From Microtetraspora malaysiensis (GTDB taxonomy: Bacteria; Actinomycetota; Actinomycetes; Streptosporangiales; Streptosporangiaceae): a stretch of DNA of 64,000 nt. Below, in pieces: positions 1 to 8,676 of this stretch. The notes beneath the pieces are model-generated. The model worked only from the letters and a program-made list of their open reading frames with translations, was not told the DNA's origin and made no database searches. The first letter of the stretch is position 1. Each line of letters opens with the position of its first letter. Where the stretch lies: assembly GCF_001528665.1 (NCBI RefSeq), contig NZ_BBYJ01000017.1:389681-453680 (forward strand), in the 5' to 3' direction. Both the position numbers and the translations under genes were made by a program.

Positions 1-636
1 GGGCAGGTGACCGGCCTGCTCGGGCCCAGCGGATGCGGGAAGACGACGCTGATCCGCTCGATCGTCGGCGTGCAGATCGTCACGAGCGGTGAGGTGACGG
101 TGCTCGGCGAGCCGGCAGGCGGCCCCGCCCTCCGCCGAAAGATCGGTTATTCGACGCAGAGTGCCGCCATATATCGGGATCTGACGGTGCTGGAGAACCT
201 GCGCTACTTCGCGGCGGTCCTCGGGGCGGGCAAGGACGACGCCGAGCGCGTGCTGGAGGAGGTCGGCCTCGCCGGCGCGGGCAGGCAGCTCGCCGGCTCG
301 CTCTCCGGCGGCCAGCTCGGCCGGGCCAGCCTGGCCGTCGCGCTGCTCGGCTCGCCCGAGCTGCTGGTGCTCGACGAGCCGACCGTTGGCCTCGACCCCG
401 TGCTGCGCCAGGACCTCTGGGGGCTCTTCCAGAGCCTCGCGGAGCGCGGTGTGACCCTGGTCGTCTCCAGTCACGTCATGGACGAAGCGGCCCGATGCCA
501 GCGGCTGATCATCCTGCGGGAGGGCGAGATCCTCGCGGACGGAAGCCCCGACGGGCTGCGCGAGCGCGCCGGGACCACGGATTTGGAAGAGGCGTTTCTG
601 CGCCTCGTCAAGGAGAAGGCGGAGCGCGTCCGATGA
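1..636 (+). CDS. ABC transporter ATP-binding protein (5' end cut by window)
   Basis: This is the nucleotide-binding subunit of an ABC exporter, which hydrolyses ATP on the cytoplasmic face to drive its partner permease. The reading frame is open from base 1, so the true start lies upstream. Visible motifs in order are the Walker A loop GPSGCGKTT, a Q-loop region (STQSAAIYRDLTVLENL), the signature SLSGGQ, Walker B LLVLDEP, and the switch histidine in VSSHVMDEA. The stop overlaps the permease start as ATGA, so the two are translationally coupled. The drug/lipid/antibiotic (ABC-2, DrrA-like) class is inferred from the partner; the substrate is unknown. Confidence 0.93.
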   Translation, partial: GQVTGLLGPSGCGKTTLIRSIVGVQIVTSGEVTVLGEPAGGPALRRKIGYSTQSAAIYRDLTVLENLRYFAAVLGAGKDDAERVLEEVGLAGAGRQLAGSLSGGQLGRASLAVALLGSPELLVLDEPTVGLDPVLRQDLWGLFQSLAERGVTLVVSSHVMDEAARCQRLIILREGEILADGSPDGLRERAGTTDLEEAFLRLVKEKAERVR

Positions 637-1367
637 GCCTGACGATCACCCTCGCCACGGCGGGCCGGATCCTCGCCCAGCTCCGCCACGACCGCCGCAC
701 GCTCGCGCTGCTGGTCGGCGTGCCGAGCGTGCTGATGATCCTGCTCAGGTACGTCATCGACGACCCGGCGTCGTTCGACCGGCTGGGGCCGACGCTGCTC
801 GGCATCTTCCCGTTCATCGTGATGTTCATGGTCACCTCGATCACGACCCAGCGTGAGCGGGCGACCGGCACGCTCGAACGGCTGATGGCCGGGCCGCTCG
901 GCCGCTTCGACCTGCTGCTCGGCTACGCCCTCGCGTTCGGGGCGGTGGCCGCGGCCCAGGTCGCGGTGGTGCTCGCCATCTCCCTGACCTGGCTCGGCCT
1001 GGAGGTCGCCGGCTCCGTGTGGCTGCTGGTCCTGGTGGCCGTGCTCGACTCGCTGCTGGGCATGGCGCTCGGCCTGTTCTTCAGCGCCTTCGCCCGCACC
1101 GAGTTCCAGGCGGTGCAGTTCATGCCCGCGGTCGTGCTGCCGCAGTCGCTGCTGTGCGGGCTCGTCGTCCCCCGTGACGCCATGGCGTCCTGGCTGGAGC
1201 GGCTCTCCGACGTCATGCCGCTCTCGTACGCGGTGGAGGCGATGCAGGAGGTCGCGCGGACCGGCGATGTCACCGGCGTGCTGGTCCGCGACATCCTGAT
1301 CGTGGCCGGGTGCGCGGTCCTGGCGCTCGTCCTCGGCGCGGCCACGCTGCGCCGCCGTACGCCGTGA
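633..1367 (+). CDS. ABC-2 type transporter permease
   Basis: This is the membrane subunit of the exporter, about 244 residues. It has an N-terminal cytoplasmic stretch, then about six hydrophobic segments (for example LALLVGVPSVLMILL, FPFIVMFMVTSI, VLALVLGAATL near the end), the usual build of an ABC-2 permease. The motif TQRERATGTLERLMAGPL after the second segment is typical of this family. The start at 633 is chosen because it gives the ATGA overlap with the ATPase and removes a basic leader that only exists in the ATPase shadow frame. Together with the upstream ATPase it would export a drug, lipid or similar hydrophobic molecule; the substrate cannot be told. Confidence 0.9.
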   Translation: MSLTITLATAGRILAQLRHDRRTLALLVGVPSVLMILLRYVIDDPASFDRLGPTLLGIFPFIVMFMVTSITTQRERATGTLERLMAGPLGRFDLLLGYALAFGAVAAAQVAVVLAISLTWLGLEVAGSVWLLVLVAVLDSLLGMALGLFFSAFARTEFQAVQFMPAVVLPQSLLCGLVVPRDAMASWLERLSDVMPLSYAVEAMQEVARTGDVTGVLVRDILIVAGCAVLALVLGAATLRRRTP

Positions 1368-1432
1368 CCTGCGCGCGCCGGGCGCGCCGCCGTCGTCGGT
1401 AAGCTGCGGGCGGATGTCCCTACCAGCGAGGA

Positions 1433-2233
1433 ATGGTCATGATCGCGATTCTCGGCACCGGCAAGATGGGCGAGGCGCTGCTCTCCGGGCTGGTTCGGGC
1501 CGGGCTGCCGCCGAACGAGATCATGGCGACCGCGCGGCGCGAGGACCGGGCGGCGGCGCTGCGCGAGAGTTACGGCGTGCGCGTCGTCTCCAACGCCGAG
1601 GCGGCCAAGGCCGCTGAGACGATCATCCTCGCGGTCAAGCCGCAGGACATGGGGACCCTGCTCGCCGAGATCGCCCCGTACGTCCCCGCCGACCGGCTGG
1701 TGATCACGGTGGCGGCGGGGATCACCACGGCCTTCGTGGAGTCCAGGCTGGGCGAGGCGGTGCCGGTGGTCCGCGTCATGTCCAACACGCCGGTCCTGGT
1801 CGACGAGGCGATGAGCGTCATCTCGCCCGGAGCGCACGCCGGCGAGCGCCACCTGGAGCGCACGGAGGCCCTGCTCAAGCCGGTCGGCAAGGTCCTGCGC
1901 ATCCCCGAGTCGCAGCAGGACGCCGCGACCGCGCTGTCGGGCAGCGGCCCGGCCTACTTCTTCTACCTGGTCGAGGCCATGGTGGACGCCGGGATCCTGC
2001 TCGGCATGCCGCGCGCCGCCGCCCTCGACATGGTCACCCAGTCGATCGTCGGCGCCGCGATCATGCTGCGCGACTCGGGGGAGCACCCGGTGATCCTGCG
2101 CGAGGCGGTCACGTCGCCGGGCGGGACGACCATCGCCGCCATCGCCGAGCTCGAACGCCACAAGGTCCGGGCCGCCTTCCTCGACGCCATCGAGGCGGCC
2201 AGGGACCGCAGTCGTCAGCTCGCCTCCGGCTGA
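1433..2233 (+). CDS. proC: pyrroline-5-carboxylate reductase
   Basis: It catalyses the last step of proline synthesis, reducing pyrroline-5-carboxylate to L-proline with NAD(P)H in the cytoplasm. The 266-residue length is normal for ProC. The N-terminus has the Rossmann glycine motif ILGTGKMGEAL; the middle has LAVKPQDM; the C-terminal signature region contains DAATALSGSGPAYFFY and EAVTSPGGTTIAAI, both diagnostic. The ATG at 1433 follows a GCGAGG-like ribosome site; an in-frame ATG two codons later is an equally possible start. It is a stand-alone gene between the exporter and an MFS gene. Confidence 0.95.
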   Translation: MVMIAILGTGKMGEALLSGLVRAGLPPNEIMATARREDRAAALRESYGVRVVSNAEAAKAAETIILAVKPQDMGTLLAEIAPYVPADRLVITVAAGITTAFVESRLGEAVPVVRVMSNTPVLVDEAMSVISPGAHAGERHLERTEALLKPVGKVLRIPESQQDAATALSGSGPAYFFYLVEAMVDAGILLGMPRAAALDMVTQSIVGAAIMLRDSGEHPVILREAVTSPGGTTIAAIAELERHKVRAAFLDAIEAARDRSRQLASG

Positions 2234-2333
2234 TCCCGCACAGGTCGTGACGGCCCTCACCGGCAACACGCCGGGAAAACCATTAGGAAACCTTCCGGTC
2301 CGGACGGCATGATTCCGCTGCTGGCATCGGGGC

Positions 2334-3602
2334 GTGAGCGGTGAGGTCGACGTGGCGGGAGCCGTACAGGCGGTGGCGGGGGTGGGGCGGCGACCGCTCT
2401 GGACGCCTGATTTCGGGTTCTACTTCACCGGGCGCGCGGTGTCGATGCTCGGCGACACCATGCTGCCCGTCGCGATCTCGCTGGCCGTGCTCGGCGCGGG
2501 GTACGGCCCGTCCGGCGTCGGGTTCGTGCTCGCGTCGTGGATGGCGCCGTTCGGCGCGCTGATCCTCTTCGGCGGCGTCTTCGCCGACCGGTTCACCGCC
2601 CGGCGGATGATGATCGCCGCCGACCTGGTGCGGCTGGTCAGCCAGTCGGTGATGGCCGCGGCCTTCGCGGCCGGAACGCCGCGGCTGTGGCAGATCGTGG
2701 CCCTGTCGGCGATCAGCGGCGCCGCCGCCGCGATGTTCCAACCGGGCGTGAGCAGCATGGTCCCGCACGTGGCGTCGGACCTGCAACGTGCCAACGCCAC
2801 GCTGCGTGTGGCGGACGCGATCGCCCAGCTGCTCGGCCCCGCGCTGGCGGGCGTCCTCGTCGGCCTCGGCGGCGCCGGGCTGGTCTTCGTCGTGGACGCG
2901 GCGACGTTCGCGGTGAGCGCCGTCTGCCTGCTGCTCATGCGCGTACGGCCGCTGCCCAGCACGGAGCCGGGCTCGTCGATGCTGCGCAACCTGCGCGAGG
3001 GGTGGGACGAGTTCCGCTCCCGCACCTGGATGTGGAGCGTCATCATCATCTGGTCGGTCTACGGCGTGCTCGTCTTCGGCCCGCTCATCCCCCTGGGCGC
3101 GGCGCTGATCACGGAGGGCCACGGCCGCGGCGCGTACGGCTGGATCATGTCGGCGGCCGGGGCGGGAACGGTCGTCGGCGGCCTCGTCGCCGTCTGGTTC
3201 CGGCCGTCGCGTCCGCTGATGGCCGGGGCGATCGCGATGACGCTGTACTTCTTCGAGCCGCTCTCCCTCGCCCTGCACATGCCGCTGCCGGTGCTCGCGG
3301 CGGCGTTCGCGGTCACCGGATCGGTGTGGGGGTTCTGGTCGGTGATGTGGGCGACCAGCGTGCAGACCCAGGTCAGCCAGGACGTGCTGAACCGGGTGAC
3401 GGCGTACGAGGTGGCGGGGTCGGTGCTGAGCCTTCCGCTGGGTCAGGCGCTGGCGGGTCCGGCGGCGGAACGGCTCGGCGCGGAGAACGTGCTGGCGGCC
3501 GGCTTCGTGGTCGGGCTGGTCGGCATCGCCTTCCTGCTCGGCGTCCCCGCGATCCGGGGCCTCCGTCGCGCCGCCCCGGTCGGGGAGACCGTCCGCTCAT
3601 AG
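2334..3602 (+). CDS. MFS transporter
   Basis: This is a 422-residue major facilitator superfamily protein with about 12 hydrophobic segments. The loop between segments 2 and 3 carries GGVFADRFTARRMM, a form of the MFS GxxxDRxGRR motif. The GTG at 2334 is the first start in frame before the conserved FGFYFTGRAVSMLGDTMLP region, which matches the NxxxS-type drug/enterobactin-exporter-like MFS group of actinobacteria. Substrate is not predictable. It lies alone, 100 bp after proC and 150 bp before the AcuC-like gene, all on the same strand. Confidence 0.88.
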   Translation: MSGEVDVAGAVQAVAGVGRRPLWTPDFGFYFTGRAVSMLGDTMLPVAISLAVLGAGYGPSGVGFVLASWMAPFGALILFGGVFADRFTARRMMIAADLVRLVSQSVMAAAFAAGTPRLWQIVALSAISGAAAAMFQPGVSSMVPHVASDLQRANATLRVADAIAQLLGPALAGVLVGLGGAGLVFVVDAATFAVSAVCLLLMRVRPLPSTEPGSSMLRNLREGWDEFRSRTWMWSVIIIWSVYGVLVFGPLIPLGAALITEGHGRGAYGWIMSAAGAGTVVGGLVAVWFRPSRPLMAGAIAMTLYFFEPLSLALHMPLPVLAAAFAVTGSVWGFWSVMWATSVQTQVSQDVLNRVTAYEVAGSVLSLPLGQALAGPAAERLGAENVLAAGFVVGLVGIAFLLGVPAIRGLRRAAPVGETVRS

Positions 3603-3754
3603 GCGCTGGGGGAGGAGGCCGGCCTTCCGCGGCGCCACCGCTTTTTGCCGATATTTCGGTACAACTCGGGATGAGTGGCGTATGTCACGAGGGGGCGGAG
3701 TCACGGCCGGGCCCGTACGGTAGCGTCACGATCGTGCGGCGAGGAGGCGGCGGC

Positions 3755-4942
3755 ATGATCGAGAGTACCGGCGGGCAAGGATGCGGCTCCGTCCGCGTGC
3801 TCTGGGACGACGCGCTGACGTCGTACGACTTCGGCCCCGGCCATCCGCTCGCCCCCGTACGGGTGGAGCTGACCATGGCGCTCGCCCGCGACCTCGGTGT
3901 GCTCGACCGCGTCGAGGTGGCCGGATGCGCCCCGGCGAGCGACGACGAGATCGCGCTGGTCCACCGCCGCGACTACATCGAGGCGGTCAAGGCGGTGTCG
4001 AAGACCGGCCGGCCCGATCTCGGCTGCGGACTCGGCACGGCAGACAATCCCGCGTTCACCGGGGTTCACGAGGCGTCCGCACTGATCACGGGGGCGTCGA
4101 TCGAGGCCGCGAGGTCGGTGTGGGCGGGAGAGTCGGCGCACGCCGTCAACGTCGCGGGCGGTCTGCACCACGCGATGGCGGGCATGGCCAGCGGGTTCTG
4201 CGTCTACAACGACCCCGCCGTCGCGATCGCCTGGCTGCTCTCCCAGGGAGTGGAGCGGGTGGCGTACGTGGACGTGGACGTCCACCACGGCGACGGCGTG
4301 CAGGCCGCGTTCTACGACGACCCCCGGGTGCTCACGATCAGCCTGCACGAGAGCCCGCGCACACTCTTCCCCGGCACCGGCTTCCCGAGCGAGACCGGGG
4401 CGGACGGCAGCGCGGTCAACGTGGCGCTGCCCGCGGGGTGCGGGGACGCCGGCTGGCTGCGCGCCTTCCACGCGGTCGTGCCGCCGCTGCTGCGCGAGTT
4501 CGGCCCCGAGATCCTCGTCACCCAGCACGGATGCGACAGCCACGCCCTCGACCCGCTGGCCAACCTCATGCTCAGCCTGGACGGCCAGCGCACGGCCTAC
4601 GCCGCGCTGCACCGGCTCGCGCACGAGACGGCGGGCGGCCGGTGGGTCGTCACCGGCGGCGGGGGATACGAGCTGGTCCAGGTGGTGCCGCGCGCGTGGA
4701 CCCACCTGATCGCGGAGGCGTCCGGGCACCCCGTCGAGCCGTCCACGCCGACGCCCGCGAGCTGGCGGACCCTGGTCACCGAGCGGACCGGCGAGGTGCC
4801 CCCGCTGTCGATGACGGACGGCCGCCACCCGGCGTACTCCGACTTCCGCGACGGCTACGACCCGGCCGACCCGATCGACCGGGCCATCGTGGCCACAAGG
4901 AAGGCCGTCTTCCCCCTCCACGGATTGGATCCTCTGCCATGA
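3755..4942 (+). CDS. acuC: AcuC-like histone deacetylase superfamily protein
   Basis: It is predicted to be a zinc-dependent deacetylase of the arginase/deacetylase fold, which in Bacillus (AcuC) deactivates acetyl-lysine on acetyl-CoA synthetase. At 395 residues it is family length. Seen motifs are HPLAPVR near the N-terminus, the catalytic histidine pair in GGLHHAMAGMASGFC, zinc ligands in YVDVDVHHGDGVQ, LVTQHGCDSHALDPLA, and the transition-state tyrosine in GGGGYE. The start is the ATG at 3755, 7 bp after a strong GAGGAGG ribosome site. The frame stays open further upstream but only as a shadow of the MFS gene. The true substrate here is inference. Confidence 0.88.
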   Translation: MIESTGGQGCGSVRVLWDDALTSYDFGPGHPLAPVRVELTMALARDLGVLDRVEVAGCAPASDDEIALVHRRDYIEAVKAVSKTGRPDLGCGLGTADNPAFTGVHEASALITGASIEAARSVWAGESAHAVNVAGGLHHAMAGMASGFCVYNDPAVAIAWLLSQGVERVAYVDVDVHHGDGVQAAFYDDPRVLTISLHESPRTLFPGTGFPSETGADGSAVNVALPAGCGDAGWLRAFHAVVPPLLREFGPEILVTQHGCDSHALDPLANLMLSLDGQRTAYAALHRLAHETAGGRWVVTGGGGYELVQVVPRAWTHLIAEASGHPVEPSTPTPASWRTLVTERTGEVPPLSMTDGRHPAYSDFRDGYDPADPIDRAIVATRKAVFPLHGLDPLP

Positions 4943-4970
4943 CGGGAATCCCGGCCGCGCCAGGAGCGCT

Positions 4971-5759
4971 GTGGCACCTGTGAACGCTCCCTCCCGCACC
5001 GATCTCCGTGACCACCTGATCAGGACGCGTATCGCGGGCGACGTCGCCACGCCGCGCGAGAACAACCTCGACAACTACCGCTCCCTGGCCAACCGCGACC
5101 CCCGCTACACGTTCGGCCTCTCGTTCTCCGGCGAGTGGACCTTCCGGGACGTGCTGGAGCAGATGGCCAAGTCGGTGGGCGTCGCGGCCGACCCGGAGCA
5201 CCGGGAGGGCCAGGACACCATCGACCCCGACCTCACCATCGACGCGATCGAGGCGATGGGCGACCGCGTCGGCCAGGTGCTGGACAGGGGGAACCCCCGT
5301 ATCGTCATCGCCACCGGCCACCCCACGGGCCTGCTCACGATCCATCTCGCCCTCGCCCGGTTCGCCCGCTCCCACGGCGCCACTCTCCTCACTCCGGCCG
5401 AGAGGTGGAGCTACATGGGGAACGGGCTCGGACGCGTACGGCGGATCCGCTATCTCGACAACGTCGCGATGCTGGACGACGGCGCCGCCCTGGTGCACAC
5501 GCACGACCCCGACCCGATGCGCGCCATCCTGGCCGAGGCGCGGCCCGACTTCGTGATCGCCGATCACGGCTGGGCGGGCGCCGCGGGCGAGGCGGGCGTC
5601 GAGACGGTGGGCTTCGCGGACAGCAACGACCCGGCCCTCTTCATCGGCCAGGCGGAGGGGAAGATCGCTGTCGCGGTGCCGCTCGACGACAACGTGTTGC
5701 CGAGATATTACGGTCCGCTGACGGACTACCTCGTGGCCAGGATCGCGTCTCACCTCTGA
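4971..5759 (+). CDS. conserved actinobacterial phosphatase-like protein
   Basis: This is a 262-residue soluble protein that I recognise as a family conserved beside acuC and the small HTH gene in actinomycetes and often labelled phosphatase. I see no classical phosphatase signature, so the name is tentative. Conserved-looking stretches are RENNLDNYRSLANRDPRYTFG, IVIATGHPTGLL and DFVIADHGWAGAAGE; the His/Asp in GHPTG and DHGWAG could bind metal. The GTG at 4971 follows AGGAG by about 5 bp; a second GTG at 4980 is also possible. It may form an operon with acuC (28-bp gap). Confidence 0.6.
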   Translation: MAPVNAPSRTDLRDHLIRTRIAGDVATPRENNLDNYRSLANRDPRYTFGLSFSGEWTFRDVLEQMAKSVGVAADPEHREGQDTIDPDLTIDAIEAMGDRVGQVLDRGNPRIVIATGHPTGLLTIHLALARFARSHGATLLTPAERWSYMGNGLGRVRRIRYLDNVAMLDDGAALVHTHDPDPMRAILAEARPDFVIADHGWAGAAGEAGVETVGFADSNDPALFIGQAEGKIAVAVPLDDNVLPRYYGPLTDYLVARIASHL

Positions 5760-6071
5760 TCGCGCTGCGGACCGTCCGTTTCGCGTATTTCGCACTCCCC
5801 TTTGTCGCGCTCTGCCCCACCTTTGCCGACTCTTTCGTGTGCCGGGGCGACTCTTGTGGGAGAGAAGTTGGCTCGTTCCGCGGCCGGGGCAGGGGGCATT
5901 TCGCCGTCCGCTACCAGCCACTTTCTCCATATTGGCGGCATAGGGTCGCGGTGACTGATGAAATGGGGGGTTTGCCTTCTCGCAGTCCCGACTTACGCTG
6001 ACGGAAGTACACGTGCGTGAGCGATGGCACCAGTGGGGATAACCCGGAAACACGTGCGGAAGAGGCGTCCG
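5760..6071. other. intergenic region before the HTH gene
   Basis: About 310 bp without a convincing gene. It is visibly richer in A+T than its surroundings, with TTTGTCGC, TTTGCCGAC and CATATTGGCGGCATAG stretches. It probably holds the promoter and leader of the HTH gene that follows, but I could not pick a single -35/-10 pair with confidence. Confidence 0.4.
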
Positions 6072-6275
6072 ATGGGTGCAGGCGAAAGACCTCTCAGCGA
6101 GGTGAAGTTCCTGACGGTGGCGGAAGTCGCCACGGTCATGCGAGTGTCCAAGATGACGGTGTACCGGCTCGTCCACTCAGGTGAGCTGCCGGCCATCCGT
6201 GTCGGCCGATCCTTCAGGGTGCCCGAACAGGCGGTACACGACTATCTCAGAGAGGCGTTCATCGAGGCTGGATGA
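6072..6275 (+). CDS. small excisionase-type helix-turn-helix DNA-binding protein
   Basis: This is a 67-residue MerR/excisionase-like winged HTH protein. The core FLTVAEVATVMRVSKMTVYRLVHSGELPAIRVGRSFRVP is the standard SinR/BldC-type fold with the recognition helix in SKMTVYRLV and a wing in RVGRSFRVP. Proteins like this are conserved in actinomycetes at this locus (next to the bS22-like gene). A longer start at 6024 would add 16 basic residues; 6072 is preferred because the conserved part begins just after it. Target genes are unknown. Confidence 0.8.
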   Translation: MGAGERPLSEVKFLTVAEVATVMRVSKMTVYRLVHSGELPAIRVGRSFRVPEQAVHDYLREAFIEAG

Positions 6276-6436
6276 CACGCCGAGGCGGTGCGGACCCGCG
6301 CTGACCAGGCGCGGGATCCGGCATCGGCCACGCGGTGTCCCCCAGGGGGCGATCGACCGTGGATCGCCGGTAGTCTGTTGTGCCGGTGTGCGCTCGCGCA
6401 TCGGTCTGGCATTCTCTACCTTCACCTGGGGGTCCC

Positions 6437-6535
6437 GTGGGCTCTGTGATCAAGAAGCGCCGCAAGCGCATGGCCAAGAAGAAGCACCGCAAGCTGCTCA
6501 AGAAGACCCGCATCCAGCGGCGTAACAAGAAGTAG
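6437..6535 (+). CDS. bS22-like ribosomal protein (AURKAIP1/COX24 domain)
   Basis: This is a 32-residue, very basic peptide, rich in Lys and Arg, beginning [12 protein letters not shown] and ending RRNKK. It matches the tiny actinobacterial protein known from mycobacterial ribosome structures as bS22, an AURKAIP1/COX24 domain protein that binds near the decoding region of the small subunit. It starts with GTG at 6437 and ends at tandem TAG codons (6533, 6536). A short hairpin, CCGGTCCC pairing with GGGGCCGG (6555-6572), follows and may end its transcript. It is easily missed because of its size. Confidence 0.85.
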   Translation: MGSVIKKRRKRMAKKKHRKLLKKTRIQRRNKK

Positions 6536-6619
6536 TAGAAGTACGGAGCGCGCACCGGTCCCGCGGGGCCGGGCGACCGTGAACCGTTATTCCCCCACCA
6601 GTCCCCCAGTGAGGCGACG

Positions 6620-7666
6620 ATGACCCACACCGTGCTGGTCACCGGGGTCTCGCGCCACATCGGAGCACGGGTGGCGAGTGCGCTCGCCGCCGAACCGGGC
6701 GTCGGTCGGGTCATCGGGGTGGACACGGTTCCACCTCCGTCGGCGGCCCGAGACGGCGGCTGCCATGCCGGTCGCACCGAGTTCGTCCGCGTCGATCTGC
6801 GCAGTCCCGATATCGCGCAGGTCATCGCGGCGGCGGACGTCGACGTCGTCGTGCACGTGAGCCTGATGAGCGGTTCCTCGCGGAGCCGTTCCGCCGCGAA
6901 AGAGCACAACGTCATCGGCACGATGCAGCTGCTCGGCGCGTGTCAGCGCTCGACGACTGTGCGCAGGGTGGTGGTGCGGTCCACGACCGCCGTCTACGGC
7001 TCGGCGCCGAACGACCCCGCCGTCTTCACCGAGGACGGCGAGCCCGTCGAGGCGCCGCCCTCGGGGTACGCCAAGGACGCCGGCGACGTCGAGGGCTACG
7101 TCCGGGGCCTCGCCAGGCGGCGTCCCGACGTGGTCACCTCGACGCTGCGTTTCGCCGACTTCATGGGACCCGGGGTGGACACGCCCCTCACCCGGTACTT
7201 CACGCAGCCGGTCCCGCCGACCGTGCTCGGCTTCGACCCCCGGTTGCAGTTCGTCCATGAGGACGACGGGGTCGAGGTGCTGCGCCGGATGGCCCTTGAG
7301 GACCACCCTGGCACGTTCAACGTGGCGGGCGACGGCGTGCTTCTGCTGTCGCAGTGCCTGCGGCGGGCGGGGCGGTTCTCGCTGCCCGTTCCGTCGCCGC
7401 TCTTCCGCCTCCTGGGAGAGGCGGCGCGAGCCGCGGGCCGGGTGGACTTCTCACCCGAGCAGCTCGCGCTGATGTGCCACGGCCGGGTCGTGGACTGCGG
7501 GCGGCTCGTCCGAGAGCTCGGATGGCAGCCCAAGTTCGGCACGGCCGCGGCCTTCGAGGACTTCCTCCGTTCGCGCGGCGGCTCCGGCGGGCTCACCGCC
7601 GCGCTGGCCGACCGGCTGTCCGATTTCGCGCCGGGGCGGCCGGCTCCGTACAAGGACGAGCAGTAA
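6620..7666 (+). CDS. NAD-dependent epimerase/dehydratase (SDR) family protein
   Basis: This is an extended short-chain dehydrogenase-like protein of 348 residues. The N-terminus TVLVTGVSRHIGARVA is a GxxxxIG nucleotide-binding motif, with an acidic residue at the end of strand 2 (GVDTVPP) that favours NAD. The active-site YxxxK appears as GYAKDAG, so the spacing is changed (Y-A-K) and catalysis is doubtful. Downstream STLRFADFMGPG and LQFVHEDDGVEVLRRM fit the family. It is followed after 3 bp by an acyltransferase gene, so the two probably form an operon. Substrate unknown. Confidence 0.8.
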   Translation: MTHTVLVTGVSRHIGARVASALAAEPGVGRVIGVDTVPPPSAARDGGCHAGRTEFVRVDLRSPDIAQVIAAADVDVVVHVSLMSGSSRSRSAAKEHNVIGTMQLLGACQRSTTVRRVVVRSTTAVYGSAPNDPAVFTEDGEPVEAPPSGYAKDAGDVEGYVRGLARRRPDVVTSTLRFADFMGPGVDTPLTRYFTQPVPPTVLGFDPRLQFVHEDDGVEVLRRMALEDHPGTFNVAGDGVLLLSQCLRRAGRFSLPVPSPLFRLLGEAARAAGRVDFSPEQLALMCHGRVVDCGRLVRELGWQPKFGTAAAFEDFLRSRGGSGGLTAALADRLSDFAPGRPAPYKDEQ

Positions 7667-7669
7667 GGC

Positions 7670-8575
7670 GTGTGTGACGTGACGCGTACCTCCGAGGAGG
7701 GCTCACCCGGCGTTCCCGGGGACGCACGGGAACGGCCCGGCGAGGAGCGGCTCGCCGAGCTGCTGGCCTTCCTGCGCCGCCGCGTCACCGGCGAGTACGA
7801 GGTGGACGAGTTCGGGTTCGACCCCGAGCTCAACGACAAGGTCCTGCTCGAACTGCTCCGGCCGTTCTACCGGCACTGGTTCCGGGTCGAGACCAGCGGC
7901 CTCCAGAACATTCCCGCCGAGTCGGGGGCGCTGGTCGTCGCGAACCACTCGGGGACGCTGCCGGTCGACGCGCTGATGCTGCAGGTCGCGCTGCACGATG
8001 AGGCGCACCGGCCGGTCCGGCTGCTCGGGGCCGACCTCGTCTACCAGCTCCCCGTCCTCGCCCATCTGGCCCGCAAGAACGGGCACACGCTCGCCTGCCC
8101 CGAGGACGCCGACCGTCTGCTGCGCAAGGGCGAGCTGGTCGGCGTCTTCCCCGAGGGGTTCAAAGGCGTCGGCAAGCCGTTCTCCGATCGGTACAAGCTG
8201 CAGCGGTTCGGCAGGGGCGGCTTCGCCGCGTCGGCGATCCGGGCCGGTGTGCCGATCATCCCGTGCGCGATCGTCGGCGCCGAGGAGATCTATCCCAAGG
8301 TCGGCGATGTTCCCGCGCTGGCCCGGCTGCTCGGCCTGCCGTACCTGCCGATCACGCCGTTCTTCCCGTGGCTCGGGCCGCTCGGGCTGGTGCCGCTGCC
8401 GTCCAAGTGGCTGATCGAGTTCGGCGAGCCGATCATGACTGACCACTACGACCCCATCGACGCCGATGACCCCATGCTGGTCTTCAACCTCACGGACCAG
8501 GTGCGCGAGACGATCCAGAGCCGGGTCGACGCGCTGCGGCTGCGCCGTGGCCCCGCCTTCCCGTCGTTCTTCTGA
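7670..8575 (+). CDS. lysophospholipid acyltransferase family protein
   Basis: Predicted PlsC-fold acyltransferase of 301 residues that would transfer an acyl chain to a lysophospholipid or other glycerol-like acceptor at the membrane. The HX4D-type motif appears as NHSGTLPVD, with five residues between His and Asp. The second block is GVFPEGFKGVGKPFSDRY and the third is AGVPIIPCAIVGAEEIYP. The N-terminal 70 residues are acidic. The GTG at 7670 starts 3 bp after the SDR gene; a second GTG at 7679 is possible. The acceptor is unknown. Confidence 0.85.
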   Translation: MCDVTRTSEEGSPGVPGDARERPGEERLAELLAFLRRRVTGEYEVDEFGFDPELNDKVLLELLRPFYRHWFRVETSGLQNIPAESGALVVANHSGTLPVDALMLQVALHDEAHRPVRLLGADLVYQLPVLAHLARKNGHTLACPEDADRLLRKGELVGVFPEGFKGVGKPFSDRYKLQRFGRGGFAASAIRAGVPIIPCAIVGAEEIYPKVGDVPALARLLGLPYLPITPFFPWLGPLGLVPLPSKWLIEFGEPIMTDHYDPIDADDPMLVFNLTDQVRETIQSRVDALRLRRGPAFPSFF

Positions 8576-8676
8576 CATGACAGCGGATCACGCGCTGCCC
8601 TAGTGTGGATCGGGAAGCGCCGGTGCTTCGCGAGGCTTTCCCCATTCCAGCACCGCCATTCGACGGGGGCGTACGG

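Noticed and set aside
6555..6572. Strong terminator after the bS22-like gene
   Set aside because: The stem has 8 pairs including G-T but only a 2-nt loop and no T run; kept only as a remark.
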